Source: Ancrocorticia sp039812645 (lineage in GTDB: Bacteria; Actinomycetota; Actinomycetes; Actinomycetales; Actinomycetaceae). From it: a stretch of DNA of 64,000 bases. Positions 1 to 8,287 of the stretch are shown here, piece by piece (position 1 is the first letter of the stretch; each line of letters opens with the position of its first letter). The position numbers and the translations under genes were made by a program. The notes under the pieces are model-generated. The model was not told the origin of the DNA, did no database searches, and saw nothing but the letters and a program-made list of their open reading frames with translations. The stretch lies in contig JBDIAV010000001.1 in assembly GCA_039812645.1 (NCBI GenBank), positions 37,038-101,037 on the forward strand. The letters run 5' to 3'.

Positions 1-528
1 TTTGTGGTGGCGCAGCGGGCTCGCAGGCTCGACGCCCTTAATCGAACTGTCGCTAAGTCACGTCGTGCGTTAGAGATGGCATTGACGGCGCGTGCTCACT
101 ACGCCCATGACTTTGCCACGGTGGGAGCGCTGGATATGGCTGGTGCCATCCTTCTCACGGATAGCGCCGATACCTGCCTGAGAGAAGGCATGCAACCAAT
201 TATCGACGACGGATTAGATACCCTGAGTAATCTCGACCTCGCGAGGCCTGGGGTTGAGGCTCCTGATCGACGCCAGCTGGAATCAAACCTCTCGCGAACG
301 CTCCGCCTCACGGTCGATCAATTGGATGAAAACGACCTCGATGACGAGGCGCGCGCTTTCTACGACAAACTTCAGCAGGCACGCCTTCAAGTGAAGATGA
401 CGCGCAATTTCCATAACTCCCACGTGGCACAGGTGCGCCGGGTGCGTACCGGCGTTGTGGCTCGCCTGTTCCCGATTGCGGGCCATGCCCCCTGGCCACA
501 GACCGTCGATATGGACGATGCTGAGTAG
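1..528 (+). CDS. Conserved actinobacterial protein, 5' end outside window (partial)
   Basis: The frame is open from the first base of the window and ends at TAG 526-528. A GTG at 4 could start it, but the codons around it (Phe-Val-Val-Ala) read like the end of a membrane segment, so the true start probably lies upstream. The visible part is soluble, helical and rich in Arg/Leu/Asp. It resembles the cytoplasmic portion of small LemA-like membrane proteins that often sit beside NUDIX genes in actinobacteria; this resemblance is from memory and weak. Two bases separate it from the PrsW gene, so the three genes 1-2310 look co-transcribed. Function unknown. Confidence 0.7.
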   Translation, partial: FVVAQRARRLDALNRTVAKSRRALEMALTARAHYAHDFATVGALDMAGAILLTDSADTCLREGMQPIIDDGLDTLSNLDLARPGVEAPDRRQLESNLSRTLRLTVDQLDENDLDDEARAFYDKLQQARLQVKMTRNFHNSHVAQVRRVRTGVVARLFPIAGHAPWPQTVDMDDAE

Positions 529-530
529 AT

Positions 531-1727
531 ATGAACGAACAGCCCTACGTCTCGATTTATCAGGATGGCGCCGCTCCGCGGGTGTCGTATCAGGCGCCGC
601 GGTGGAAAGAACCTCGGCGCCACTCCACCGCCTACTATGTTGGTATCGCTGTGCTTGTTGCCGTAGCGGTGGCCGGATTCTTTTATACGCTGCCTCTGAT
701 TAGTTTCAAGGGAGCGGGCGTCACGGTGATGCTCGGTCTTCTGGCACTCTTCCCTGTCATCGTCATCCTTTTGGTTATCCGTTGGATCGATCAGTGGGAG
801 CCAGAACCGGTGGGACTGTACGCGGTGGCCTTCGGGTGGGGTGCCGGGGTATCGACGCTCATGGCCATTGTGGGAAATTTTGTTTTCGAGAGTGCCGTGA
901 GTTCGATGAGTGAACTTGACGCCTACCAGCAGGCGGCGCTGCCCGTGGTGGTGGGAGCCCCGTTGATTGAGGAGGCGGTGAAGGGACTCGGAGTTCTCAT
1001 CCTGTTCTTGGCCTTTGCTCGTTACTTCAATGGCCCTGTTGATGGTTTGGTCTATGGCATGCTCATTGGACTGGGTTTCGCCTTCACAGAAAACATCTTT
1101 TACTTCGGCCAGTTCTATGACGAACTTGGAGCCGTGTTCCAAGCGCGGGCGATCGAGAGTCCGTTTGTTCATCCTCTCTGTACTGCGATGACGGGCATGT
1201 TTGTGGGAATGGCGACGAACCGTCGTTCCTCGCTTTCGGTGATTCCTCTTGCTATCGCAGGGTACTCGTCTGCCGTACTTCTCCACGGGCTCCATAATTA
1301 TTCGGCCGTGCAGAACATCGGAAGCGCGGAGCGTTTTGCCTTCCAGCTGCCGATCTATGTGGGAGCGATCTATCTTGTGATCTTCCTGCGACGGCGTGAG
1401 CGTGAGCGGGTCACGCAAGCACTTGTGGACTATGCCCAGGCGGGGTGGATTACCGGGAATGAGATTGCCATGATCCAGACCATCCCTAATCGCCAGGCGG
1501 CAGTGAACTGGGCGGGGTCGAATGTTCGATCCTTGGGCGGGAATGCGGAGGAAGGTCGCCAAGCTATGCGCCGTTTCCAGACGGAACTTGTCGAGCTTGG
1601 CAATGTCCGGTCACGTGACTTACATCGGATGACCGTTCACCTTCCTCGCCATCGTGCTGAGGAAGCACGTAGGCTCTATCTCTTGGGCGAATTGCGCAGT
1701 GTTTTCACGGGAGTGAGGCATGGCTGA
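531..1727 (+). CDS. PrsW family intramembrane metalloprotease
   Basis: 398 residues with about eight hydrophobic segments. The family signature is clear: an EEAVK motif near residue 145 (PLIEEAVKG), then a conserved ENIFYF motif in the next membrane segment near residue 187, then a conserved His (FVHPL) near 218. PrsW proteins are membrane proteases of the CPBP/glutamic superfamily that cleave membrane proteins such as anti-sigma factors; the substrate here is unknown. The C-terminal 100 residues are soluble and rich in Arg, probably cytoplasmic. The gene overlaps the NUDIX gene downstream by 8 bases. No anti-sigma or sigma gene is adjacent, so the target must be encoded elsewhere. Confidence 0.88.
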   Translation: MNEQPYVSIYQDGAAPRVSYQAPRWKEPRRHSTAYYVGIAVLVAVAVAGFFYTLPLISFKGAGVTVMLGLLALFPVIVILLVIRWIDQWEPEPVGLYAVAFGWGAGVSTLMAIVGNFVFESAVSSMSELDAYQQAALPVVVGAPLIEEAVKGLGVLILFLAFARYFNGPVDGLVYGMLIGLGFAFTENIFYFGQFYDELGAVFQARAIESPFVHPLCTAMTGMFVGMATNRRSSLSVIPLAIAGYSSAVLLHGLHNYSAVQNIGSAERFAFQLPIYVGAIYLVIFLRRRERERVTQALVDYAQAGWITGNEIAMIQTIPNRQAAVNWAGSNVRSLGGNAEEGRQAMRRFQTELVELGNVRSRDLHRMTVHLPRHRAEEARRLYLLGELRSVFTGVRHG

Positions 1728-2310
1728 TCGCAATGGTAACGGACTAACGCCGCGCCAACAGGCTGAGATGGACTCAGAATGGAGTCCGGATACCGATGGC
1801 ATTTTGCGTCGTAGTGCCGCACGAGTCATTCTTTTCGATCCCGAGGGACGAATTTTCCTCATTCGGGGACATGACGTCGGCGACCTCGAACACACCTGGT
1901 GGTTCACTGTTGGCGGTGGTATTGACTCATCTGAGAATCCCCGTGATGGGGCGTGTCGAGAACTCCTAGAGGAGACGGGCCTAGCCCTCGACTCCGCACG
2001 CCTCGTGGGGCCGGTCCTCATGCGTCATGCCACGTTCCATTTTGCCCATGAAATACGCCGACAGGATGAGGAGTTCTTCATCGTTTTTCTCGACGACGAC
2101 GAGGCCAGACGAGTGGGAAAAGACCACCAGTTTACGGCACTTGAAGAGGAACTTCTCGATGAGATGCGATGGTGGCATCCTCGTGACATTGCCGGTGTTG
2201 AGCTAGCCGGTGCGGCGCCCGCCACCTTCTATCCGCGTGGTATCGCTCATCTTGCTATGAATCTATGGGCTGGATGGGATGGTTCGTGTCCGGAAGTGTG
2301 GGAGGACTGA
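1720..2310 (+). CDS. NUDIX hydrolase
   Basis: 196 residues. A complete Nudix box (GX5EX7REXXEEXGX) lies near residues 67-89, with GGGIDSSENP leading into ACRELLEETGL, so the Mg2+-binding glutamates are present. Family members hydrolyse nucleoside diphosphates linked to another group; the substrate cannot be read from the sequence. The start ATG overlaps the end of the PrsW gene, so translation is likely coupled. A strong hairpin terminator begins four bases after the stop. Confidence 0.88.
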   Translation: MADRNGNGLTPRQQAEMDSEWSPDTDGILRRSAARVILFDPEGRIFLIRGHDVGDLEHTWWFTVGGGIDSSENPRDGACRELLEETGLALDSARLVGPVLMRHATFHFAHEIRRQDEEFFIVFLDDDEARRVGKDHQFTALEEELLDEMRWWHPRDIAGVELAGAAPATFYPRGIAHLAMNLWAGWDGSCPEVWED

Positions 2311-2314
2311 AAAA

Positions 2315-2351
2315 GTAGTGTGCCGCTGGATGTTTTCCAGCGGCACACTAC
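2315..2351. terminator. Bidirectional hairpin terminator between NUDIX gene and NlpC/P60 gene
   Basis: Perfect 16-bp stem (GTAGTGTGCCGCTGGA and its complement) with a 5-base TGTTT loop. An A run just left of the stem gives a U run on the minus-strand transcript, so it best serves the NlpC/P60 gene ending at 2383, while also blocking read-through from the NUDIX gene. Confidence 0.85.
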
Positions 2352-2382
2352 TTCGATATCTCGATTCAGAGACGTTCCTTCA

Positions 2383-2898
2383 TTAACGAAGGACACGAAT
2401 GTAAATGGGATTGCCGTAGTTGCCACCCTCCATGATTCCGAGTTCGGGGTTCCGCGCGGCGATGTGCCTGCCGTTTCCGGTGTAGATGCCGATGTGGCCA
2501 GGCCACCACATGAGATCACCAGGCTTGGCCTGGGAGGCGGGGATACGGGGCCCCATCTTGAGCTGGTCGTCTGGGAGGCGAGGGAGGTAGATACCGAACT
2601 GCGCATAGACGTGGCGAGTATAGGACGAGCAGTCAAAGGCGTAAGGCCCATTGGCGCCGTTGATGTAAGGGAATCCTTCGTAGCGTCGAGCAACTTCGAC
2701 GACTTGGTTGGCCTTCGCCTCATTCCATCCGAAGCCAGTTGAGGTGGGCATGATGATGCTGTTTGTGAATCCCACAGCGGGTTGTGGTGCGAGGACTGCT
2801 CCGGCTGCTTGAGCCTCCGGTGCGGTTACTCCACTGAGTGCTCCGACAACGAGGCTGGTAATGCTGGCCGCAGCAAGCATCCTTGGTCTAACGCGCAT
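2383..2898 (-). CDS. Secreted NlpC/P60 (C40) cell-wall peptidase, short form
   Basis: 171 residues from ATG 2898; a TTG at 2901 is also in frame, but AGGAG at 2905-2909 is better spaced for the ATG. An N-terminal signal peptide ends near an AQA site around residue 32. The NlpC/P60 domain fills the C-terminal 115 residues: catalytic Cys in FDCSSYTRH, then the His region in GDLMWWPGHIGIYTG and HIAARN. Such enzymes cleave D-gamma-Glu-diaminoacyl or related stem-peptide bonds in peptidoglycan. No wall-binding domain is visible. It is a close paralogue of the next gene (same motifs, for example HVYAQFGI versus HVFAQFGI), so a tandem duplication is likely. Confidence 0.88.
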   Translation of the reverse strand: MRVRPRMLAAASITSLVVGALSGVTAPEAQAAGAVLAPQPAVGFTNSIIMPTSTGFGWNEAKANQVVEVARRYEGFPYINGANGPYAFDCSSYTRHVYAQFGIYLPRLPDDQLKMGPRIPASQAKPGDLMWWPGHIGIYTGNGRHIAARNPELGIMEGGNYGNPIYIRVLR

Positions 2899-3296
2899 CA
2901 ATACTCTCCTAAAATAAGCCCGCGAGTGGCGTGGGCATTAAGTGACTGAATTCCTTGAACATCGACTACATAATGTCTTTGTAGGTACATCATAGTTAAA
3001 TATGTCATTACTAGAATATGGCTTTGTGCACATAATGATCAATATGGTTCGAAGTTGAGTTCAGTAAGCCTTGGGTAACATAAATTTGGCGCATTGCCGC
3101 CGTTTTCTTTTTGTGAGGTGTGGCAAACGTCGCTGTCGCCCAGTCGATTGGTTCACGCGTTTAGATCGGGGCGCGGAGTGTGTGGTGTGAAATAGCGAGA
3201 GTCCCCACGGTTCGCACATTACTTTGAACGTACTTTATATATATTTGTATGTACAAAAATATATATCTGATGAATTTTATGACCCTGGTACATGAC
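2899..3296. other. AT-rich intergenic region upstream of the short NlpC/P60 gene
   Basis: About 400 bases without a credible gene, clearly richer in A+T than the flanks. It must hold the minus-strand promoter of the short NlpC/P60 gene, with a 5' leader that could be long. Near its distal end is an AT-rich near-palindrome (3238-3265). I looked for the conserved blocks of the c-di-AMP (ydaO) riboswitch that often precedes such hydrolases and did not find them. Confidence 0.5.
3238..3265. repeat. AT-rich near-palindrome
   Basis: TATATATTTGTA (3238-3249) faces TACAAAAATATATA (3252-3265) across a TG, differing from a perfect inverted repeat by two extra A bases. It lies between the terminator of the long NlpC/P60 gene and the short NlpC/P60 gene, a plausible place for a promoter or regulator site. 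Confidence 0.4.
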
Positions 3297-3333
3297 GAAC
3301 GCGCCGCCGAGCAATAAGCTCGGCGGCGCGTTC
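3297..3333 (-). terminator. Hairpin terminator after long NlpC/P60 gene
   Basis: Perfect 16-bp GC-rich stem (GAACGCGCCGCCGAGC and its complement) with an AATAA loop, 11 bases past the stop codon of the minus-strand peptidase. There is no U run after it, so termination may be inefficient or factor-assisted. Confidence 0.75.
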
Positions 3334-3344
3334 GGTGGAAGTCT

Positions 3345-4448
3345 CTATTCTCCCGGAGTGAGTGCCAGTGTCGGCAAGGTCCCCACTGTGGGTGAAGCTT
3401 CCGGTGTTGGCGTATCTGACGGTGGGGGCTCCGGAGGGTCGGCCGGCTTGGTTGCCGACGGCGAAGGGCTCGCGGTGGGTGAAGGGGACTCGGTTGGAGG
3501 TGGGGTTGAATTCTTAGTTGGTGTAGGGGAAACCGGTGACGTAGGCGAAGGAGGGGTTGGAGCGGGGGAGGTTGGGGCAGGTGTGGGAGGCGCCGTTGGT
3601 GGAGGTGTCGTAGGAGTAACTGGGCTGGGGGTCGGGTTCTCCTTCACCTCCTTTTCAGCCTCTTCTTTAGCCTTTCTTTCCTCGTCTGCTTGCCGAGCTT
3701 CCTCGGCCTTTTTCGCTTCCGCTTCTTCTTCGGTTGGATCGTAGGGGAGAAGACGAACATAGACGGGGTCGCCGTAGACGGGACCCTCTTGAATTCCAAC
3801 CGACGGATTGCGGGCGGCTATATGGTTGCCATTGCCGGTATAAATGCCCACATGGCCTGGCCACCACATCAGGTCGCCGGGCTTGGCTTCCGAGGCGGGT
3901 ACTCGTGGGCCCGCATTCACTTGGTCCTCGGAGTATCGGGGAAGGTCGATTCCAAACTGCGCGAATACATGCTTAGTGAAGCCGGAGCAGTCATAGCCGA
4001 TTGGGCCGTTCCCGCCCCATACGTAGGGGAACCCTATGTATCGGCGGGCGAATTCCACCGCCTGTTCACCCTTTGTCCTACTCCAGCCGAGGTCGGTGAC
4101 GGTGGGTATGTCTTTGACGCGACGCTCAAGTTCCGCTAGCTGGGCGGGAGGGATGACCGCTTCTTCGGGGCTTTGTGGGTCGCCTTGGATGGTGGAAGGA
4201 TCCTGGAAAAGCACCGCGGTCAGTGTGGGGGTGGCATTGTAGGTGGCGGTTAACGCGGCGTGAACCGGAGTCTGGGGGATGACCGCCGAACTAGTTGGCG
4301 CGCGAAGCACTGTAGAAATAACTGGGGTGTTTATTGGTGTGGTGTTTAAACTGCCAGCTCGAACTTCTGAGGCATTTGCCCCGGCAAGGGTTCCCACGAT
4401 CAGGCCGGCAGCCGTGGCCGCGGTGAGCGTTTTAGTTCTAATTCGCAT
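3345..4448 (-). CDS. Secreted NlpC/P60 (C40) cell-wall peptidase with Pro/Thr-rich tail
   Basis: 367 residues. A signal peptide occupies roughly residues 1-31 (ending near VRA). A linker follows, then the NlpC/P60 domain at about 115-235 with catalytic Cys in YDCSGFTKH and the His region GDLMWWPGHVGIYTG / HIAARN. A charged Lys/Glu helix (about 240-270) leads into a 95-residue Pro/Thr/Ser-rich tail, which in secreted actinobacterial proteins usually spans the wall. Its role is peptidoglycan remodelling at the cell surface. It is the paralogue of the shorter enzyme downstream, which lacks the tail. The start ATG at 4448 has only a weak GGGATGATGG ribosome site. Confidence 0.88.
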   Translation of the reverse strand: MRIRTKTLTAATAAGLIVGTLAGANASEVRAGSLNTTPINTPVISTVLRAPTSSAVIPQTPVHAALTATYNATPTLTAVLFQDPSTIQGDPQSPEEAVIPPAQLAELERRVKDIPTVTDLGWSRTKGEQAVEFARRYIGFPYVWGGNGPIGYDCSGFTKHVFAQFGIDLPRYSEDQVNAGPRVPASEAKPGDLMWWPGHVGIYTGNGNHIAARNPSVGIQEGPVYGDPVYVRLLPYDPTEEEAEAKKAEEARQADEERKAKEEAEKEVKENPTPSPVTPTTPPPTAPPTPAPTSPAPTPPSPTSPVSPTPTKNSTPPPTESPSPTASPSPSATKPADPPEPPPSDTPTPEASPTVGTLPTLALTPGE

Positions 4449-4641
4449 CCATCATCCCAAGGTGGAAATCAAGCTCAGGTACGCGCTGAGCATCAATAGG
4501 GTTTATGTTACGCTCGACACACCGCGCATGAAAAGTGCTGAGCTGGAGTCAGTATAGTCCTGTCATATGTATGTGAATAGCCTTTTCTCGTGTGCGGTAT
4601 GATGAGAGGCGGACAATTATTCATATTTCGAGGAGAACTCC

Positions 4642-5403
4642 GTGTCCGGACACTCTAAGTGGGCCACCACCAAGCACAAGAAGGCAGCGAACGACGCCAA
4701 GCGCGGCAAGCTCTTCGCACGTCTCATCAAGAATATTGAGGTTGCTGCGCGCACAGGCGGTCCCGACCCTGCTGGAAATCCGACGCTCTTCGATGCCGTC
4801 CAGAAGGCTAAGAAGAACTCCGTTCCCTCGGACAACATTGATCGCGCTCTCAAGCGTGGCGCGGGCGAGGGTAACGACGGCGTCATCTACGAGAACATCA
4901 CGTACGAGGGTTACGCCTCAGGTGGCGTAGCCGTCCTCATTGAGTGCCTGACTGACAACCGCAATCGTGCCGCAGCGGACGTGCGCATCGCGCTCACTCG
5001 TAATGGAGGTCAGTTGGCCGACCCAGGTTCGGTGTCGTACCTCTTCTCGCGCCGCGGCGTGGTCGAGGTTCCGAAGTCCGATGGGCTGACCGAGGACGAC
5101 ATCCTCATGGCCGTTCTCGACGCGGGTGCGGATGAGGTTGTTGACGAGGGTGACGTCTTTACTGTCGAGTCGGAGCCGGGCGACGTCGTCGCCGTACGTT
5201 CCGCACTTCAGGAGGCCGGAATCGATTACAACTCCGCCGAAGTTCAGTTCGTTCCTTCGATGAAGGTGGAAGTGGATAAGGAAGGCGCGCAGAAGGTTCT
5301 CAAGGTCATCGATGCACTCGATGACTGTGACGATGTGCAGAATGTCTTCTCTAATGTGGACATCCCGGACGCGGTGATGGAAGAGCTGGAGGCTGACGCC
5401 TAA
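4642..5403 (+). CDS. yebC: YebC/PmpR family protein
   Basis: 253 residues starting at GTG with a good GAGGAG site. The N-terminus (SGHSKWATTKHKK, then the AANDAKRGK region) is the family hallmark, as is the acidic C-terminal domain. Some YebC proteins act as DNA-binding regulators; recent work on the family links them to translation of difficult peptide sequences. Position just upstream of ruvC is the standard actinobacterial order. One base separates its stop from the ruvC start. Confidence 0.95.
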   Translation: MSGHSKWATTKHKKAANDAKRGKLFARLIKNIEVAARTGGPDPAGNPTLFDAVQKAKKNSVPSDNIDRALKRGAGEGNDGVIYENITYEGYASGGVAVLIECLTDNRNRAAADVRIALTRNGGQLADPGSVSYLFSRRGVVEVPKSDGLTEDDILMAVLDAGADEVVDEGDVFTVESEPGDVVAVRSALQEAGIDYNSAEVQFVPSMKVEVDKEGAQKVLKVIDALDDCDDVQNVFSNVDIPDAVMEELEADA

Positions 5404-5404
5404 C

Positions 5405-6040
5405 GTGCGCATTCTCGGTGTTGACCCGGGCCTCACGCGATGTGGTCTAGGCACCATTGATGCGAGCGGCGGTCGGCGCGTTTCTCTTGTGGATATGAGA
5501 GTGGCGCGTTCGGCCGCCGAATTGGCTCCGCACAAGCGTTTGCTTCTTATTGCGGACGAACTCGATAAGGTGTTGCTGGAATTTAAACCCGACGTCGTCG
5601 CCGTCGAGCGTGTTTTTGCAAAATCTAACGTGCGATCTGTCACAGGTGTGGCCCAGGTCGTGGGCATTGTCATGCTTGCCGCCGCGCGCGCGGACCTCCC
5701 GGTAGAAATGCATACCCCGTCGGAAGTCAAAGCTGCCGTCACTGGAAATGGGCGAGCTGAAAAGAAGCAGGTTCAGCTTATGGTGCAACGGATCCTGCGC
5801 CTCCAGGAAGTGCCTCGCCCCGCGGATGCCGCGGATGCTCTTGCGATTGCAATTACCCAGGCCTGGCGTGGAGGAACTGCTTCTCTAGATGCGGAGCCTG
5901 ATCGCACACAACACGGCGGTGCCGGGACGTTGCCCCGAGCTACGGGCTACGACCTGACACCCGCCCAGAAACTGTGGGCCGGTGCCGAACGAATGTCGCG
6001 CCGACACGGAGCTGTTGCACCTCACGAAACTCAGCCGTAG
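5405..6040 (+). CDS. ruvC: Crossover junction endodeoxyribonuclease RuvC
   Basis: 211 residues from GTG. The Holliday-junction resolvase acts as a dimer with RuvAB. Catalytic acidic residues are visible: Asp7 in GVDPGLTRCG, Glu in VAVERVF near 67, and the Asp pair in RPADAADALAIA near 140. The C-terminal 40 residues extend past the usual end and look disordered. First of the ruvCAB set. Confidence 0.96.
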   Translation: MRILGVDPGLTRCGLGTIDASGGRRVSLVDMRVARSAAELAPHKRLLLIADELDKVLLEFKPDVVAVERVFAKSNVRSVTGVAQVVGIVMLAAARADLPVEMHTPSEVKAAVTGNGRAEKKQVQLMVQRILRLQEVPRPADAADALAIAITQAWRGGTASLDAEPDRTQHGGAGTLPRATGYDLTPAQKLWAGAERMSRRHGAVAPHETQP

Positions 6041-6105
6041 GCCATGGCCCATCGAAGCGATCTCTGAGTTAGAATCATCAAACATACGTTCGAAAGGAAG
6101 TGTGG

Positions 6106-6696
6106 ATGATCGCCACGGTTCGCGGCAGAGTTCTGCAGCTGAATGGCACGAATGCCATTGTTGAGGTGGGGGGCCTGGGTTTTGCTGTCCAAGCCACGCC
6201 CACAACGTTGTCGACGCTGCGCGAAGGTACGGAGGCAATGCTCCATACGTCGTTGGTGGTTCGTGAAGATTCGCTAACGCTTTTTGGGTTTTCGGATGCG
6301 GACGAAAAAGCCACGTTTGATATTTTGCAGGGTGTTTCTGGCGTGGGGCCGCGTCTCGCCCTGGGTATCCTTGCGGTCCACACCCCCGATGCGCTGCGTC
6401 GAGCGGTGAGTTCTCAAGACGAGGCAGCTCTTCAGAGAGTATCGGGCATTGGAAAGAAAGGCGCGCAACGCCTCATTCTTGAACTTGGGACCAAGTTGGG
6501 TCCGGAGGTCGGCTCCGACCCCGGGCAGGCCACTACACCGGCTGCAAGTTCCGATGTTGTGGATGCCCTCGTTGGCCTGGGGTGGCCGGAACGGGACGCT
6601 TTTGCCGCATATGAGAGTGCTGCAGCGGCTCAACCTGACGGGGACGTTGCTCTGCTGCTCCGCGCGAGCCTACAAATTTTGGGAGCGAGAAAGTAA
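6106..6696 (+). CDS. ruvA: Holliday junction DNA helicase subunit RuvA
   Basis: 196 residues. ATG 6106 is chosen over GTG 6100 because AAAGGAAG (6093-6100) is correctly spaced for it and because RuvA proteins begin MIA. The protein binds four-way junctions and loads RuvB. Two helix-hairpin-helix motifs are visible (GVSGVGPRLAL and VSGIGKKGAQRL), followed by the flexible linker and C-terminal RuvB-binding domain. The stop codon abuts the ruvB ATG. Confidence 0.95.
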   Translation: MIATVRGRVLQLNGTNAIVEVGGLGFAVQATPTTLSTLREGTEAMLHTSLVVREDSLTLFGFSDADEKATFDILQGVSGVGPRLALGILAVHTPDALRRAVSSQDEAALQRVSGIGKKGAQRLILELGTKLGPEVGSDPGQATTPAASSDVVDALVGLGWPERDAFAAYESAAAAQPDGDVALLLRASLQILGARK

Positions 6697-7722
6697 ATGT
6701 CGAGCGCATACGACCTTGTGACGCCGGACGCCGGGGATACTGAACGGGCCGCTGAAGCTGCCCTGCGCCCGCGTCACCTAGAGGATTTTGTGGGCCAGTT
6801 GGTGGTCCGCGAACAGCTATCTCTCGTGCTTGAAGCTGCTATCGCTCGCGGTAAGACGCCCGATCATGTGCTTTTGTCTGGCCCTCCCGGCCTGGGAAAA
6901 ACGACTCTCTCGATGATTATTGCCAACGAGGTGGGGGGAGCACTTCGCCTCACCTCGGGTCCCGCAATTCAGCATCCAGGTGATCTTGCCGCCGTGCTCT
7001 CCTCGCTACAGGAGGGCGATGTCCTTTTCATTGACGAGATTCATCGTCTTGCGCGCACCGCGGAGGAGATGCTGTACCTCGCGATGGAAGATTTCCGAGT
7101 GGATGTCATGGTGGGTAAAGGGCCGGGCGCTACGTCGATTCCTTTGCCTCTCCCGCCGTTCACCGTGGTGGGAGCAACCACACGCGCCGGCCTGCTGCCG
7201 GCTCCACTGCGTGATCGTTTTGGATTTACGGGCCATCTTGAGTACTACACCGAGCAGGAGCTCTCCACCATCGTTGAGCGCAACGCTGTGAAGCTGAATG
7301 CGGAGCTTGCGAAGGATGCAGCCCATGAAATCGCCTCGCGTTCGCGGGGAACTCCGCGTATAGCCAATCGCTTGTTACGGCGGGTACAGGACTGGGCGCA
7401 GGTACGTGGCGACGGCATCCTCAACATGCGTGCGGCACAGGCCGCCCTCGATGTGTTTGAAGTGGACAAGCGTGGTCTCGATCGCCTTGACCGTTCGGTC
7501 CTGGAGGCCGTGTGTGTACGTTTCGGTGGTGGACCTGTGGGCCTCACCACTCTCGCTGTTTCGGTGGGTGAGGAACCTGAAACGGTCGAAACTGTCGCGG
7601 AACCCTACTTGGTTCGTGAGGGTTTTCTTGTGCGGACACCGCGTGGACGTGCTGCCACGCAGTTGGCATGGGAACATCTGGGCATGATTCCTCCGGCTGC
7701 GGGTGAGACACTGTTTTCCTGA
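6697..7722 (+). CDS. ruvB: Holliday junction branch migration ATPase RuvB
   Basis: 341 residues, usual length. AAA+ ATPase with Walker A GPPGLGKTT, Walker B FIDEIHRL, sensor GATTRAGLLPAPLRDRF and a C-terminal winged helix ending in RGRAATQLAWEHLG. It drives branch migration with RuvA. The start immediately follows the ruvA stop, so translation is coupled. Confidence 0.97.
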   Translation: MSSAYDLVTPDAGDTERAAEAALRPRHLEDFVGQLVVREQLSLVLEAAIARGKTPDHVLLSGPPGLGKTTLSMIIANEVGGALRLTSGPAIQHPGDLAAVLSSLQEGDVLFIDEIHRLARTAEEMLYLAMEDFRVDVMVGKGPGATSIPLPLPPFTVVGATTRAGLLPAPLRDRFGFTGHLEYYTEQELSTIVERNAVKLNAELAKDAAHEIASRSRGTPRIANRLLRRVQDWAQVRGDGILNMRAAQAALDVFEVDKRGLDRLDRSVLEAVCVRFGGGPVGLTTLAVSVGEEPETVETVAEPYLVREGFLVRTPRGRAATQLAWEHLGMIPPAAGETLFS

Positions 7723-7865
7723 CTCAGGATTTTTCTTTCGGGAACTTCGCAGCGTTTCTCACCGTGACTGCGGCGAGATGCACGGCACGTTACCGTTTCT
7801 CCCGATTGTCGGTGCGCCCGAGTAGACTGTTGCGGTACATGTCGACAGACTACTAGGAGTGGCTC

Positions 7866-8243
7866 GTGCCTCAAGACTATACGATGTTTATTCTGCTGGG
7901 ACTGATGGTCGTTATGTTCTGGTGGATGTCTCGTTCATCGAAGAAGATGCGCCAGAAGATGATGGATGAGCGTGCATCTGCGGTCGTCCTTGGAAACACC
8001 GTCGTCACCACCGCCGGCTTCTACGGAACCATCGTGGATATCGATGGCGACGCCGTGACTCTTCAGAGTCCCGCGGGTGATGAGACCGTCTGGCTGCGCA
8101 GCGCGATTGCCTCCGTTTCCGATTTGCCGCTTGGCAACGCTGACGAGGACGAGCTGATTGACGCCGCCGACGTCGTCGCCGACGAGCCTGCCACGGATGA
8201 ATCGTCCGAGGGTGATCGCAAGCCGGGTTCTGCCTGGGCGTAA
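7866..8243 (+). CDS. yajC: Preprotein translocase accessory subunit YajC
   Basis: 125 residues from GTG with an AGGAG site. One N-terminal membrane segment (FILLGLMVVMFWW), then a basic stretch and the conserved TTAGFYGTIVDID region, ending in an acidic tail. YajC associates with SecDF and YidC at the translocon. Its place directly before secD-secF is the standard arrangement. Confidence 0.93.
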   Translation: MPQDYTMFILLGLMVVMFWWMSRSSKKMRQKMMDERASAVVLGNTVVTTAGFYGTIVDIDGDAVTLQSPAGDETVWLRSAIASVSDLPLGNADEDELIDAADVVADEPATDESSEGDRKPGSAWA

Positions 8244-8287
8244 ATTGTTGGGCCTGAGATCTAGGCCTGATTTCGAAAGAAGCTTCT

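Noticed and set aside
387..1562. 391-codon minus-strand open frame
   Set aside because: Fully covered by the PrsW gene, with a composition rich in Arg and His typical of a shadow frame.
2899..3296. c-di-AMP (ydaO-type) riboswitch before the short NlpC/P60 gene
   Set aside because: Such switches often precede wall hydrolases, but I could not find the conserved blocks on the minus strand.
3292..3744. Plus-strand open frame rich in Gly and Val
   Set aside because: It is the antisense of the Pro/Thr-rich tail of the minus-strand NlpC/P60 peptidase and starts within its terminator.
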